Assembly (NCBI GenBank): GCA_001897155.1
Contig: MKSF01000022.1
Coordinates: 17,225 to 81,224, forward strand
DNA: 64,000 bases
Source of the DNA: Bacteroidetes bacterium 47-18
GTDB lineage: Bacteria > Bacteroidota > Bacteroidia > Chitinophagales > Chitinophagaceae
Reading direction: 5' to 3'
A program made the translations under genes and the position numbers. Positions 46,006 to 54,311 of the stretch are shown here, piece after piece. A model generated the notes under the pieces. It had not been told where the DNA came from. It saw nothing but the letters and a program-made list of their open reading frames with translations, and made no database searches. Positions within the stretch are counted from its first letter, which is position 1, and each line of letters starts with the position of its first letter.

Positions 46006-49000
46006 TTAATTTTTACCTGAAATTGCTTCTATGGAAATAACGACCCTGTTGAAATTATACAGGTTGTCTATATACTCCGAATGGATGTTATTGGATAGCG
46101 TAAGGTTTTGCAAATATTGTGTATAGGAAATATCACCGCTTCTAAAACCTTTATCCGAGTTGTTGATAATCAGGTCTGCCTGCGGCAATGCCTGTGTCTG
46201 ATAATAGTTTATTGACTTCTGATATTTCACATACTCCTGCGCCAGCTCTTTTAATTGTCCGTTCAGGTTCATCGTTGTCAGTTCCACCTGTTTTTGTGCA
46301 ATCTGCTCGTTGATTTTAGCCGCATTGATTTTGGATTTATAACCTCCGGGGAAAAGAGGAATAGCAACACCAATCTGGAAAAAATTAAACCGGTCTTTTC
46401 CGGTATAGGTTCTGTCTATACCGTTTATTGTTTGCAAGCCTTTGTAGGTTTGACCGTTATAACCTAAAATAATATCCGGTAGCATCTTGCTTCTCTCCAA
46501 AGAGATTTCTCTTTGGCTTACATTGATTTCCTGTTGCAGATATTGAATGATGGGATTATTGGCAGTAGATGCGTTATCCATAGGCAATAATATATCTCTT
46601 GGAACTAATGCGGTATCTGCTATACTGATATCATCGGTTGTGTTGAGCAATGTCTGTAAAAGCTGCTTGGCAATTTTTATATCGGCTTCGTTCTTTTCCA
46701 GCTCATTTTGAATTTGCCGGTACTGTACAGATGAAGTAGCATTTTCAAGGCTTGTACTTTCTCCTGTCCGGTATCTCACGTCGCTTGCTTTGCTTAGCTT
46801 ACTAAAAATGGTGTCCTGCTCTAACAACAGCTTCCTTTTTTCCAAAATGTACTGGTATTGCAGGTAAGCCAGCTTCACGTCTTCTACAAGGTCGTTTTCG
46901 GTCACAGCTTTGTATTTTTCGCTGCTTTGTATTCTTTCCTGCGCCAGCTTTGACTGGTTGCCGTAAACCGTTGGAAAATCAAAACGCTGTGTAACACTGA
47001 TTAAATTATCATTAATGGTAGGATTACTCACTACGCCCTGCGTATAGGAAATTTCTGTCTTAGGAATAGTAACGCTTCCTTTTTTTAAAGCCTGCTGGAC
47101 ATTGATGTTATACTCCGCTATCTTGATGCTGTTGTTGTTTTTTAACGCCTCGTCAATAGATTGCTGCAAGGTCAGCACTCTCGTTCCCGAATTGGATGGT
47201 ACTTGCGCCTGCATTACAGATGGGAAACAGAAAAATCCCAATAGCAATATGGCGGTAGGTAAGGCTTTGTTTTTACGCATTTTGAAAGATGATTTAGTGA
47301 AGTAGATATACAGTACCGGCAGCACTACAAGGGTTAAAGCGGTTGCCGTTATCAGCCCTCCAATAACTACCGTAGCCAACGGGCGTTGTACTTCTGCACC
47401 TGATGAGCTGGACAAAGCCATTGGTAAAAAGCCTAAAGAGGCTACGGCGGCTGTCATCAATACAGGTCTTAACCTTACCCGAGTGCCAATACGCACCCTT
47501 TCGTAAATATCTTCTACACCGTCTTTTGCCAATCGGTTAAATTCCGCTATCAATACAATCCCGTTCAGAACCGCAACCCCAAACAACGCAATAAAACCTA
47601 CACCTGCAGAAATACTGAAAGGCATATCCCTGATAAGTAGAGCAAATACACCGCCTATTGCAGACAATGGAATAGCTGTGAATATTAATAAGCCCTGCTT
47701 TACCGAACGGAATGTAAAGTATAAAAGCAATAGGATGAGCAATAGTGCGACAGGCAAAGCTACTGCCAGCCTTGCGTTGGCTTCTTCGAGATTTTTAAAT
47801 TGCCCGCCATAGGTGATATAATAGCCTGATGGCATCTTAACCTTAGCATTCACAATATCCTGAATATCGTTTACGATGCTTTTTACATCTCGGTTTCTTA
47901 CGTTGAAACCAAGTGTAATCCGTCTTTTCGCATTATCTCGCTGTATTTGTACCGGACCGGGTTTGTAAGCAATATTCGCCACCTCGCTTAAAGGGATTTG
48001 CTGACCTGTGGGCGTACTTACAAATAGATTTTGAACATCTGTAATGTCTGCTCTTGAAGCATTATCCAATCGTACTACCAAATCAAAACGTCTTTCTCCC
48101 TCGTACACCAAACCTGCTGCTTTACCGGCAAAGCCTGTTTCGATGGCACTGTTCACGTCCTCAACGTTCATTCCGTATTGGGCTATCTTATCTCGGTCAA
48201 ACTGTATGCTGATTTGTGGTAAACCCGTAATTTCTTCCACATACAAATCTTCTACACCCTCAACATTTCTTATTTTCCGACCTACATCTGAAGCAAGGTC
48301 AGAAAGCACATCTAAATCTTCACCGTATATTTTTAAAACCACATCCTGCTTAGCACCGGTAAGCAATTCGTTAAAACGCATCTGTATGGGTTGCTGGAAA
48401 CTGAATGTTGCATTGGGGATTACAGATAGAGATTGTTGCATTTTTTCAATCAGTTCTTCTCTGTCGCCTGCACTTGTCCATTCTTTTTTAGGCTTTAGCT
48501 TAACAACCATATCTCCCGCTTCAATAGGCATTGGGTCTGTCGGAATTTCACCCGAACCTATTTTGTTTACTACCTGTTCTACTTCGGGATAGTTCTTCAA
48601 TAAAATGGTTTGTGCTTTTTGGGAAACGTCTATCATTTGGGTGATGGAGCTTCCCACGGGAACCCTTGTTTCCACTGCAAAATCGCCCTCGTCCAACTGC
48701 GGGATAAATTCACCGCCCATTCTGTTGAATGTGATAAGTGTGATGATGAACAATACCACTGCAACCGATACTACCAAAAGTTTTCGCTTCATCGCACCAT
48801 TAATGATAGGTGTATAAACTTTCTGTATGGCTTTCATCATCCTGTCCGAAAAGTTTTCTTTGTGCGTTGTCTTTTTACTCAACACCAATGCAGACATCAT
48901 CGGAACGTAAGTGAACGATAACAGGAATGCGCCTAAAATGGCAAAAGAAACTGTTTGTGCCATTGGTCCAAACATTTTACCCTCAACGCCTACCAATGCT

Positions 49001-50400
49001 AATAAAGGCAGGTACACGATTAAGATAATAATCTCGCCAAATGCTGCTGCGGAACGTATCTTACGGGACGACTGATAAACTTCTTCGTCCATTTGGTCTT
49101 GTGTCAGTTTAGCCACGCCACCGTACCGTTCCTTGCTACCTGTAATCCTATGCAACACCGCCTCAACTATAATGACCGTTCCGTCAACGATTATCCCGAA
49201 GTCAATTGCCCCCAAGCTCATCAGGTTTCCTGAAACTCCAAAAACCCGCATCATTGCTATTGCAAACAACATTGCCAGTGGAATTACAGAAGCCACTACC
49301 AATCCGCCTCGCAGGTTTCCTAAGAAAAGTATCAATACAAAAATTACAATTAATGCCCCTTCAATAAGGTTGGTTGAAACGGTTGAAATAGCTCCGTCCA
49401 CCAATTTTTTACGGTCGAGGAAAGGCTCTATTTCTACACCTTCGGGTAAACCTTTCTGAATTTCCGCAATCTTTTCTTTTACATTGGTAATAACCTCCGA
49501 TGAGTTAGCTCCTTTCAACATCATAACGATACCTGTAACGGTTTCGCCCTCACCGTTACGTGTGGCTGCTCCGTATCTTGGACCGTTGCCAAAACGAACT
49601 TCGGCTACATCTCTTAACAAAACGGGTACGCCTCCCTCGGTTTTTATAACAATTTTTTTGATTTCCTCAATGTTCTTTACCAAGCCTTCGCTTCGGATAA
49701 AGAAAGCATTCGGACCTTTATCAATATATGCACCTCCCGTATTTTGGTTGTTTTTTTCCAGTGCTGTGAAAATATCGGAGATATTAATGTTCTGGCTGGC
49801 AAGCCTGTCAGGTTCAATGGCGATTTCGTATTGCTTTACAAACCCTCCGAAGCCACTTACTTCCGCCACGCCGGGCGTACCTAATAGCTGCCGTTTAATA
49901 ATCCAGTCCTGAATGGTTCTTAACTCTGTGGCATCGTACTTATCTTCATAGCCTTTTTTGGGATGGATAACGTATTGGTAGATTTCGCCCAAACCGGTGG
50001 TTACAGGAGCCATTTCAGGCGTACCCACCCCTTCGGGGATATTTTTAGCTGCAATAGTCAGCCTTTCCTGTACCTGTTGCCTGCCCCAATAGATGTCTAC
50101 CTTTTCTTCAAATACAATGGTAACAATAGAAAGCCCAAAACGGGAAAAGGAACGCATATCCTTTATACCCGGAATGCTGACCATTGTCTGCTCCACGGGA
50201 AAGGTTACGAGCTGTTCCACTTCCTGCGCCGCCAGTGTAGGCGATACAGTAATGACCATCACCTGATTATCCGTGATGTCAGGTGTGGCATCAATAGGAA
50301 GTTTGGTAAGCGAATAGGAACCCCAGCAAATTAATGCCAGGGTAAATAATCCTATTACCAACTTATTCTTGATTGAAAAATGAATGATGTTATTTAACAT
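46006..50400 (-). CDS. CusA/CzcA-type RND pump fused to a TolC-like channel
   Basis: A 1464-residue protein. Residues 1-1035 are a heavy-metal RND pump with 12 membrane helices and the family signature D-F-G-I-I-V-D-G-T-V in the fourth helix, the proton-relay site. Residues 1075-1464 are an outer-membrane-efflux-protein (TolC/CusC-like) domain with heptad-rich helices (L-A-Q-E-Y-V-K-Y-Q-K). Between them, residue 1041 begins a stretch that reads as a fresh signal peptide (M-R-K-N-K-A-L-P-T-A-I-L-L-L-G-F-F-C-F). Fused pumps of this length are known in Bacteroidota. It follows the usual tripartite plan with the adaptor downstream. The metal is not clear from sequence; Cu/Ag or Zn/Co/Cd are both possible. 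Confidence 0.9.
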   Translation of the reverse strand: MLNNIIHFSIKNKLVIGLFTLALICWGSYSLTKLPIDATPDITDNQVMVITVSPTLAAQEVEQLVTFPVEQTMVSIPGIKDMRSFSRFGLSIVTIVFEEKVDIYWGRQQVQERLTIAAKNIPEGVGTPEMAPVTTGLGEIYQYVIHPKKGYEDKYDATELRTIQDWIIKRQLLGTPGVAEVSGFGGFVKQYEIAIEPDRLASQNINISDIFTALEKNNQNTGGAYIDKGPNAFFIRSEGLVKNIEEIKKIVIKTEGGVPVLLRDVAEVRFGNGPRYGAATRNGEGETVTGIVMMLKGANSSEVITNVKEKIAEIQKGLPEGVEIEPFLDRKKLVDGAISTVSTNLIEGALIVIFVLILFLGNLRGGLVVASVIPLAMLFAIAMMRVFGVSGNLMSLGAIDFGIIVDGTVIIVEAVLHRITGSKERYGGVAKLTQDQMDEEVYQSSRKIRSAAAFGEIIILIVYLPLLALVGVEGKMFGPMAQTVSFAILGAFLLSFTYVPMMSALVLSKKTTHKENFSDRMMKAIQKVYTPIINGAMKRKLLVVSVAVVLFIITLITFNRMGGEFIPQLDEGDFAVETRVPVGSSITQMIDVSQKAQTILLKNYPEVEQVVNKIGSGEIPTDPMPIEAGDMVVKLKPKKEWTSAGDREELIEKMQQSLSVIPNATFSFQQPIQMRFNELLTGAKQDVVLKIYGEDLDVLSDLASDVGRKIRNVEGVEDLYVEEITGLPQISIQFDRDKIAQYGMNVEDVNSAIETGFAGKAAGLVYEGERRFDLVVRLDNASRADITDVQNLFVSTPTGQQIPLSEVANIAYKPGPVQIQRDNAKRRITLGFNVRNRDVKSIVNDIQDIVNAKVKMPSGYYITYGGQFKNLEEANARLAVALPVALLLILLLLYFTFRSVKQGLLIFTAIPLSAIGGVFALLIRDMPFSISAGVGFIALFGVAVLNGIVLIAEFNRLAKDGVEDIYERVRIGTRVRLRPVLMTAAVASLGFLPMALSSSSGAEVQRPLATVVIGGLITATALTLVVLPVLYIYFTKSSFKMRKNKALPTAILLLGFFCFPSVMQAQVPSNSGTRVLTLQQSIDEALKNNNSIKIAEYNINVQQALKKGSVTIPKTEISYTQGVVSNPTINDNLISVTQRFDFPTVYGNQSKLAQERIQSSEKYKAVTENDLVEDVKLAYLQYQYILEKRKLLLEQDTIFSKLSKASDVRYRTGESTSLENATSSVQYRQIQNELEKNEADIKIAKQLLQTLLNTTDDISIADTALVPRDILLPMDNASTANNPIIQYLQQEINVSQREISLERSKMLPDIILGYNGQTYKGLQTINGIDRTYTGKDRFNFFQIGVAIPLFPGGYKSKINAAKINEQIAQKQVELTTMNLNGQLKELAQEYVKYQKSINYYQTQALPQADLIINNSDKGFRSGDISYTQYLQNLTLSNNIHSEYIDNLYNFNRVVISIEAISGKN

Positions 50401-50421
50401 ATCATAATGTTATTAGAATAT

Positions 50422-51030
50422 TTATTGTTTAAGAAGATACTGTCCTTTCATTTTGATTTTAACAGTAATGTTCTCATTGGAATTGTTTTTGAAATACCAG
50501 CCCTGCGGACCTTCAAACGGAGCGACTAAAGAGCCGACCATATTATTGGAATAGGCAATAGTATAGCTTTCAAAGTAGTTGCTGTTGTTCTTTACTTCGC
50601 CGTGAAAGTCAAAGTATAGCTCACCTTTATCGGTAATCCATTCATATTTCATCTGACCGTATTTCAACATATTTACTTTGTATTCCAATCCTTCGCCTGC
50701 CGGAATAACCACGCTTACCTCGTCTGTACGTTCTGCCAGTTGAGTGGCTGGTGGCGGGTTATCTGCCGCCGCTGGTTTGGCAACATCTGCCGGAGAGCCA
50801 ACATTTTCCAGTTTTAGTATCTTGTGCGGTCCCGAAGCCAACGCTTCCGTACCTGCATCACCAACATACAGCTTGCTAAAGCCTGTTGCCTTGCCAATAC
50901 CCAAAGGGTCTATCCCGTATTCAGCCGGGAGTACGGCACTTACCAAGAGTACCGCTCCAATAACCAAAGCAATAATGACCTGCTTTACAATGGATTTCTT
51001 ATCTAAGATTTGATGTGCTATTTCTGCCAT
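50422..51030 (-). CDS. Membrane-anchored periplasmic protein of the efflux set
   Basis: A 202-residue protein with one membrane helix near residues 17-36 and a periplasmic domain. The periplasmic part has a Pro/Ala-rich stalk (85-100), then a beta-rich domain of 100 residues (E-V-S-V-V-I-P-A-G-E-G-L-E-Y, F-D-F-H-G-E-V-K-N, G-P-Q-G-W-Y-F-K-N). This is the family called transmembrane anchor protein, found beside heavy-metal RND pumps in several phyla. Its task is not known; closeness to the pump (22 bp) argues for a shared complex or for envelope sensing. Confidence 0.8.
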   Translation of the reverse strand: MAEIAHQILDKKSIVKQVIIALVIGAVLLVSAVLPAEYGIDPLGIGKATGFSKLYVGDAGTEALASGPHKILKLENVGSPADVAKPAAADNPPPATQLAERTDEVSVVIPAGEGLEYKVNMLKYGQMKYEWITDKGELYFDFHGEVKNNSNYFESYTIAYSNNMVGSLVAPFEGPQGWYFKNNSNENITVKIKMKGQYLLKQ

Positions 51031-51041
51031 TTTGATATTTG

Positions 51042-51725
51042 TTAAGAGTTAAAATAACCGACTAACTGATAGCCGAATAATAAAAAGCCTGCTGCCATCA
51101 GCAACATATTTGTAACTGTTGAGAATTTTAGAAAACTCGGTGACCTTCTCCAATTAGTGATGATAAACAATACAAGGGCTAAGGCTATGAACTGACCTAT
51201 CTCTACACCGATATTGAAGCCAAGCAGGTTGGTCAATAAGCCGGTTCGGTCAAAGCTCAATTCCTGTAACTTACTGGCTAAACCAAACCCGTGAAAAAGT
51301 CCAAAGATTAAGACTGCCGCTTTGGTATTGGGCTGACGTCCTAAAAACCTTTGAAAGCCTCCTAAATTATCGAAGCCTTTATACACGATAGACAATGCAA
51401 TAATGGCATCAATCAGATAGGCATTGATTGCCATATCTGCCAATACACCCAGCAATAGGGTAATACTGTGACCAATGGTAAAAAAACTCACATAAAGCAG
51501 TACTTCTTTTGGGCGATACAGAAAAAAGATAACGCCTACAAGAAAGAGCAGGTGGTCATACCCGGTGAGCATATGCTTTGCCCCGATATACAGAAAAGGA
51601 ACGAAAGCTACTCCCGAATTGCCGCTTAAAAATGTCTGGGTATCCTCATCTACTCCGTGAGCATACGCCGCCCCTGAAACCAATATCAGTAGGGCTATTG
51701 ATAGAAAAATTTTGATATACTTCAT
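51042..51725 (-). CDS. HupE/UreJ-family membrane protein
   Basis: A 227-residue inner-membrane protein. I chose the ATG at 51725 (M-K-Y-I-K-I-F, a signal-like first helix ending A-Y-A-H-G) over a start 60 bases upstream. The HupE/UreJ signature H-M-L-T-G-Y-D-H-L-L-F-L is at about residues 50-61, followed by G-H-S-I-T-L-L-L and F-G-L-F-H-G-F-G-L-A. Members carry nickel or cobalt in other bacteria, though many Bacteroidota copies are unassigned. Four His/Asp clusters in or near the helices suit a metal path. It is the third upstream partner of the RND pump in the same run of genes and hints that Ni or Co is among the metals handled. Confidence 0.8.
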   Translation of the reverse strand: MKYIKIFLSIALLILVSGAAYAHGVDEDTQTFLSGNSGVAFVPFLYIGAKHMLTGYDHLLFLVGVIFFLYRPKEVLLYVSFFTIGHSITLLLGVLADMAINAYLIDAIIALSIVYKGFDNLGGFQRFLGRQPNTKAAVLIFGLFHGFGLASKLQELSFDRTGLLTNLLGFNIGVEIGQFIALALVLFIITNWRRSPSFLKFSTVTNMLLMAAGFLLFGYQLVGYFNS

Positions 51726-51849
51726 TTCCGGATTTTTTGTTAATTGAAAGCATAGCATCGAGGATGTGCATAGGTGAATACACACATCTCACGATGTACA
51801 GTTTGTGAAATCAATTATGCACACGGATTAAGCGTAATCCCCAAAAGGA

Positions 51850-52113
51850 TTAATGCTTGTGTCCGTGAGCTTTGTCTATGCTGTCCTGATTAACTTTAGG
51901 CTGCGCAGCAGATTTATCTGTGCTGTCAGCAGGTGTATGATTACCCGCAGGGTCGTGGGAATGACCGTGAGCCTTGTCAATGCTGTCCTGATTGACTGCC
52001 GGAGCTGTTAGTTCCTGTTCTGAATTTGAATTATCCGAAGAAGATTTTTCGCTGTTATTGCAAGCTGTAAACGCAAGTGCAGCAAATGCCGCTATAATGA
52101 ATGATTTTTTCAT
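51850..52113 (-). CDS. His-rich lipoprotein with a duplicated unit
   Basis: An 87-residue lipoprotein. The signal peptide ends at a lipobox (A-L-A-F-T-A-C, Cys near residue 18). The mature part is low-complexity Ser/Asn/Asp, then two copies of the unit V-N-Q-D-S-I-D-K-A-H-G-H at about 40-51 and 74-85. The first copy runs on into S-H-D-P-A-G-N-H; the second ends in K-H. The exact repeat suggests recent internal duplication that doubled the metal-binding His cluster. It would sit on the periplasmic face of a membrane and buffer divalent metal. Part of the metal block. Confidence 0.8.
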   Translation of the reverse strand: MKKSFIIAAFAALAFTACNNSEKSSSDNSNSEQELTAPAVNQDSIDKAHGHSHDPAGNHTPADSTDKSAAQPKVNQDSIDKAHGHKH

Positions 52114-52129
52114 CGTTAAAATAAATTTG

Positions 52130-52168
52130 ATATTAAAAAAGAAATAATTCGCCCGTAGGATTGGGCGT
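52130..52168 (-). terminator. Possible terminator after the first His-rich gene
   Basis: CGCCC (52150-52154) pairs with GGGCG (52163-52167). On the minus strand it is followed by T-rich sequence. It may give partial termination between the first two genes of the metal block. Confidence 0.45.
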
Positions 52169-52199
52169 AACTCAAATTTTAACTTTCAGAGAATGAAAG

Positions 52200-52607
52200 T
52201 TAAGCAACGATGAAAGAGGGAGGTCCCCGAAGGGTGTATGCTCCGAGGAGCGGTGGTAAATAAATAAAGTGTCCATCAGGTGGAAACGTGTGTTTCTGAT
52301 AGACAACTATATATTCAACAGGCGGAATGAAATCAATCGGTAAAGCCTTGATTGATTTTACATCATCCTTTGAAATAACAATTCTGGTTTCGCTTGAATT
52401 AGTAAAAGATACGTGTTCGCCAGCGTGTATAAAACCCGAAAAGGCAAGCTCTAAAGGTGTTTCTTTACTATTGTTATGATGATTGTTGCCATTCTGATGC
52501 CCGTCATTGGCAATATCTGCGTGGTGGTGGTGCGATACAATGCCGTGCCCCAAAATAACTAATTGGGCAGCAATTAAAAACAATATGGCAATATATTTAC
52601 GCAACAT
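52200..52607 (-). CDS. Small His-rich envelope protein, copy B
   Basis: A 135-residue exported protein. I chose the ATG at 52607 (M-L-R-K-Y-I-A-I-L-F), which starts a good signal/anchor segment, over one 18 bases upstream. Directly after it come S-H-H-H-H-A-D and D-G-H-Q-N-G-N-N-H-H-N-N, a dense His/Asn tract for metal binding. The C-terminal part (P-P-V-E-Y-I-V-V-Y-Q-K, L-R-G-P-P-S-F) shares its R-G-P-P end with the protein at 41,368. It is the first gene of the minus-strand metal block, so it may be the most strongly expressed. Confidence 0.7.
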   Translation of the reverse strand: MLRKYIAILFLIAAQLVILGHGIVSHHHHADIANDGHQNGNNHHNNSKETPLELAFSGFIHAGEHVSFTNSSETRIVISKDDVKSIKALPIDFIPPVEYIVVYQKHTFPPDGHFIYLPPLLGAYTLRGPPSFIVA

Positions 52608-52612
52608 TATGG

Positions 52613-52620
52613 CAAAGATA
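52613..52620 (-). promoter_or_regulatory. Candidate -7 box of the metal operon
   Basis: On the minus strand TATCTTTG matches TAnnTTTG exactly. It ends 5 bases before the ATG at 52607, so transcription from it would start at or near the start codon, giving a leaderless mRNA. No good -33 element is visible at the right distance, so the match may be chance. Confidence 0.35.
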
Positions 52621-52717
52621 TACAAATAAGTTCATTTGGTAATAATTCGGTGCAAAAAAATGAATTTAGCCCCCAATAAAATATTACAATGGCAGATGCT
52701 TAAATTTAAAAAGCCTT

Positions 52718-53596
52718 TTACACAGGCTCAACAGGAATATGGATTGCTCTCTCCATATTTTCGTAAGGATTTGTCAGCGGGCTTTGCGGTAAAATCTCAA
52801 ATGCAAAAGGTTGTTTAATCCTGTAAGGGCTTTGATGCAGCCATTCGTATAAGCTGTGAAAAGTATGGAATATTTGTTTTGTATCGCCTGTAATGCCACA
52901 TACGGCAAACTTTCCGCCGTCAATGTTTAGTATATCAATGCCTTTGGGTATCTCCTGATGTGCCTGTAACGTTATTCCTGCCTGATATATGCCTGCGTGT
53001 GGATTGACAATGCCGACAAATTGCGTGTTCACAGTCAGTAAATCCCTTGCCTCTGCAAACTGAATAACTCTTTTGAAACTCTTATGAATTTCTCCGATGT
53101 CTGTTAAAGGTGCATTTACAAAAATGACTTTAAGCGATTGGGCTTTTTTTATTTCAATGCTCAAATCCTTTTCCCTGCCGTTATTATCATTTACGAAAAA
53201 GTTCCCATTGATTTTTATATGCTTCAGGTACTTTGTAATAGTCGTGTGGTCTTTTGACGGAATGTTCCGCAATTCCTCTGCCGAAATACCAAAGAAATTC
53301 CTAAAGCTCCTTGCAAATGTAGAAGATGAAGCAAAACCGTTATCCAGTGCAATTTCGGTAATGGATTTGTGCGTATGTGTGAGCAAATAATGGGCAACAT
53401 TTATCATTCTTACCTTTATGATAAACTGTTTCGGGCTTTCGCCAGTTACCTGCTTAAATATTTTTTGGAAATGAAAAGGCGAATAATTAGCGATGCCCGC
53501 AAGTTGTGCTAACGAAAGCTCCTCTTGCGGGTTTTGCTGAATGAAGTTGATAACTGCATTGATTTTCTTTTTATGTTCCGTTGAAATATCAAACAT
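52718..53596 (-). CDS. AraC-type regulator with GyrI-like ligand domain
   Basis: A 292-residue transcription factor. The N-terminal AraC double helix-turn-helix is residues 10-110 (L-S-L-A-Q-L-A-G-I-A-N-Y-S-P-F-H-F-Q-K-I-F, I-T-E-I-A-L-D-N-G-F-A-S-S-S-T-F-A-R-S-F). Residues 140-292 form a GyrI/SOUL-like effector-binding domain (K-V-I-F-V-N-A-P-L, F-A-V-C-G-I-T-G-D, Y-E-W-L-H-Q-S-P-Y). This order, HTH first, is the AraC/GyrI type that senses small ligands. It is just upstream of the metal block on the same strand, with 110 bp between, making it the obvious candidate regulator, although metal sensing itself is not shown. Confidence 0.9.
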   Translation of the reverse strand: MFDISTEHKKKINAVINFIQQNPQEELSLAQLAGIANYSPFHFQKIFKQVTGESPKQFIIKVRMINVAHYLLTHTHKSITEIALDNGFASSSTFARSFRNFFGISAEELRNIPSKDHTTITKYLKHIKINGNFFVNDNNGREKDLSIEIKKAQSLKVIFVNAPLTDIGEIHKSFKRVIQFAEARDLLTVNTQFVGIVNPHAGIYQAGITLQAHQEIPKGIDILNIDGGKFAVCGITGDTKQIFHTFHSLYEWLHQSPYRIKQPFAFEILPQSPLTNPYENMERAIHIPVEPV

Positions 53597-53623
53597 CGCT
53601 TACAAAGGTAATCAAAATACAGG

Positions 53624-53872
53624 CTAATGGTTTGAGTGCTGCTCCATTCCGTTGTGGTGTGGCGGTGTATGATGCCCTGAATGAAAATGATGAATAATGC
53701 CGTGAACAATGGTTGCAACAAGGATGAGGTGAAGCATCACAAGAACGACTTTACTGAAATGGCGATACCATTTTCCAAGCGAATGCCTGTCTATGTAAAT
53801 CCTCAAAAAAACGGCTGCAATCAACGTCAATAATTCAAAGGTCAAAAGACCTGCTAAATGTAAGTGAAACAT
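53624..53872 (-). CDS. Small membrane protein with His-rich tail
   Basis: An 82-residue protein with two hydrophobic segments (about 6-26 and 40-62) and a C-terminal tail of His and Asn (H-H-F-H-S-G-H-H-T-P-P-H-H-N-G, ending H-S-N-H; 10 His in the last 25 residues). It would bind metal at the membrane surface. It lies 27 bp before the AraC gene on the same strand and could be read with it. I do not know a named family. Confidence 0.65.
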   Translation of the reverse strand: MFHLHLAGLLTFELLTLIAAVFLRIYIDRHSLGKWYRHFSKVVLVMLHLILVATIVHGIIHHFHSGHHTPPHHNGMEQHSNH

Positions 53873-53898
53873 AATTTTATATGTAAGCTGATTAAATT

Positions 53899-53938
53899 AA
53901 AAAAAGCAAAGAGCAACCTTATATTGTTACTCTTTGCT
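53899..53938 (-). terminator. Terminator of the short gene at 53,952
   Basis: AGCAAAGAG (53905-53913) pairs with CTCTTTGCT (53930-53938). Read on the minus strand it is followed by a T run. It lies 13 bases downstream of that gene's stop and separates it from the His-tailed membrane protein gene. Confidence 0.8.
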
Positions 53939-53951
53939 GTAACTGCGTTCA

Positions 53952-54152
53952 TCATTTTTTAACAACAAGTTTTTCAGTTGCGGCATTAAACTCAATCGCC
54001 TTTTTGTTGCTTTCGGCAACTCTCGATTGTTTGCCGTGAATGATTTTTCCCAAAGGGCAAATACCGTCAGCAGGTGGTTGGTGTCCTACGTGCAATGCCG
54101 CTCCAAGTGTAAGAACAGAAGCCGCACTTAACATTACAATTTTACCTTTCAT
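53952..54152 (-). CDS. Small exported protein of unknown function
   Basis: A 66-residue protein with a signal peptide (1-20, ending L-G-A-A-L-H). The mature part starts H-V-G-H-Q-P-P-A-D-G-I-C-P-L-G-K, with two His and one Cys in a row of metal-friendly residues, then a basic helix ending K-L-V-V-K-K. Very short, so evidence is thin. It sits at the upstream edge of the metal cargo. Confidence 0.55.
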   Translation of the reverse strand: MKGKIVMLSAASVLTLGAALHVGHQPPADGICPLGKIIHGKQSRVAESNKKAIEFNAATEKLVVKK

Positions 54153-54311
54153 ATTATTTTCGACAGTGATTATAGTGCTGTCCCCGCACTTCTAATAATT
54201 TACTAAGGCAAAGATTGAATGTTTACATTGCATACACTTTACAAAACGAGGGAAGTAGTTTGCATTTCTTGCGATTGTTGCCAAAACATTTAAAGAACTT
54301 TCACTATTCGG

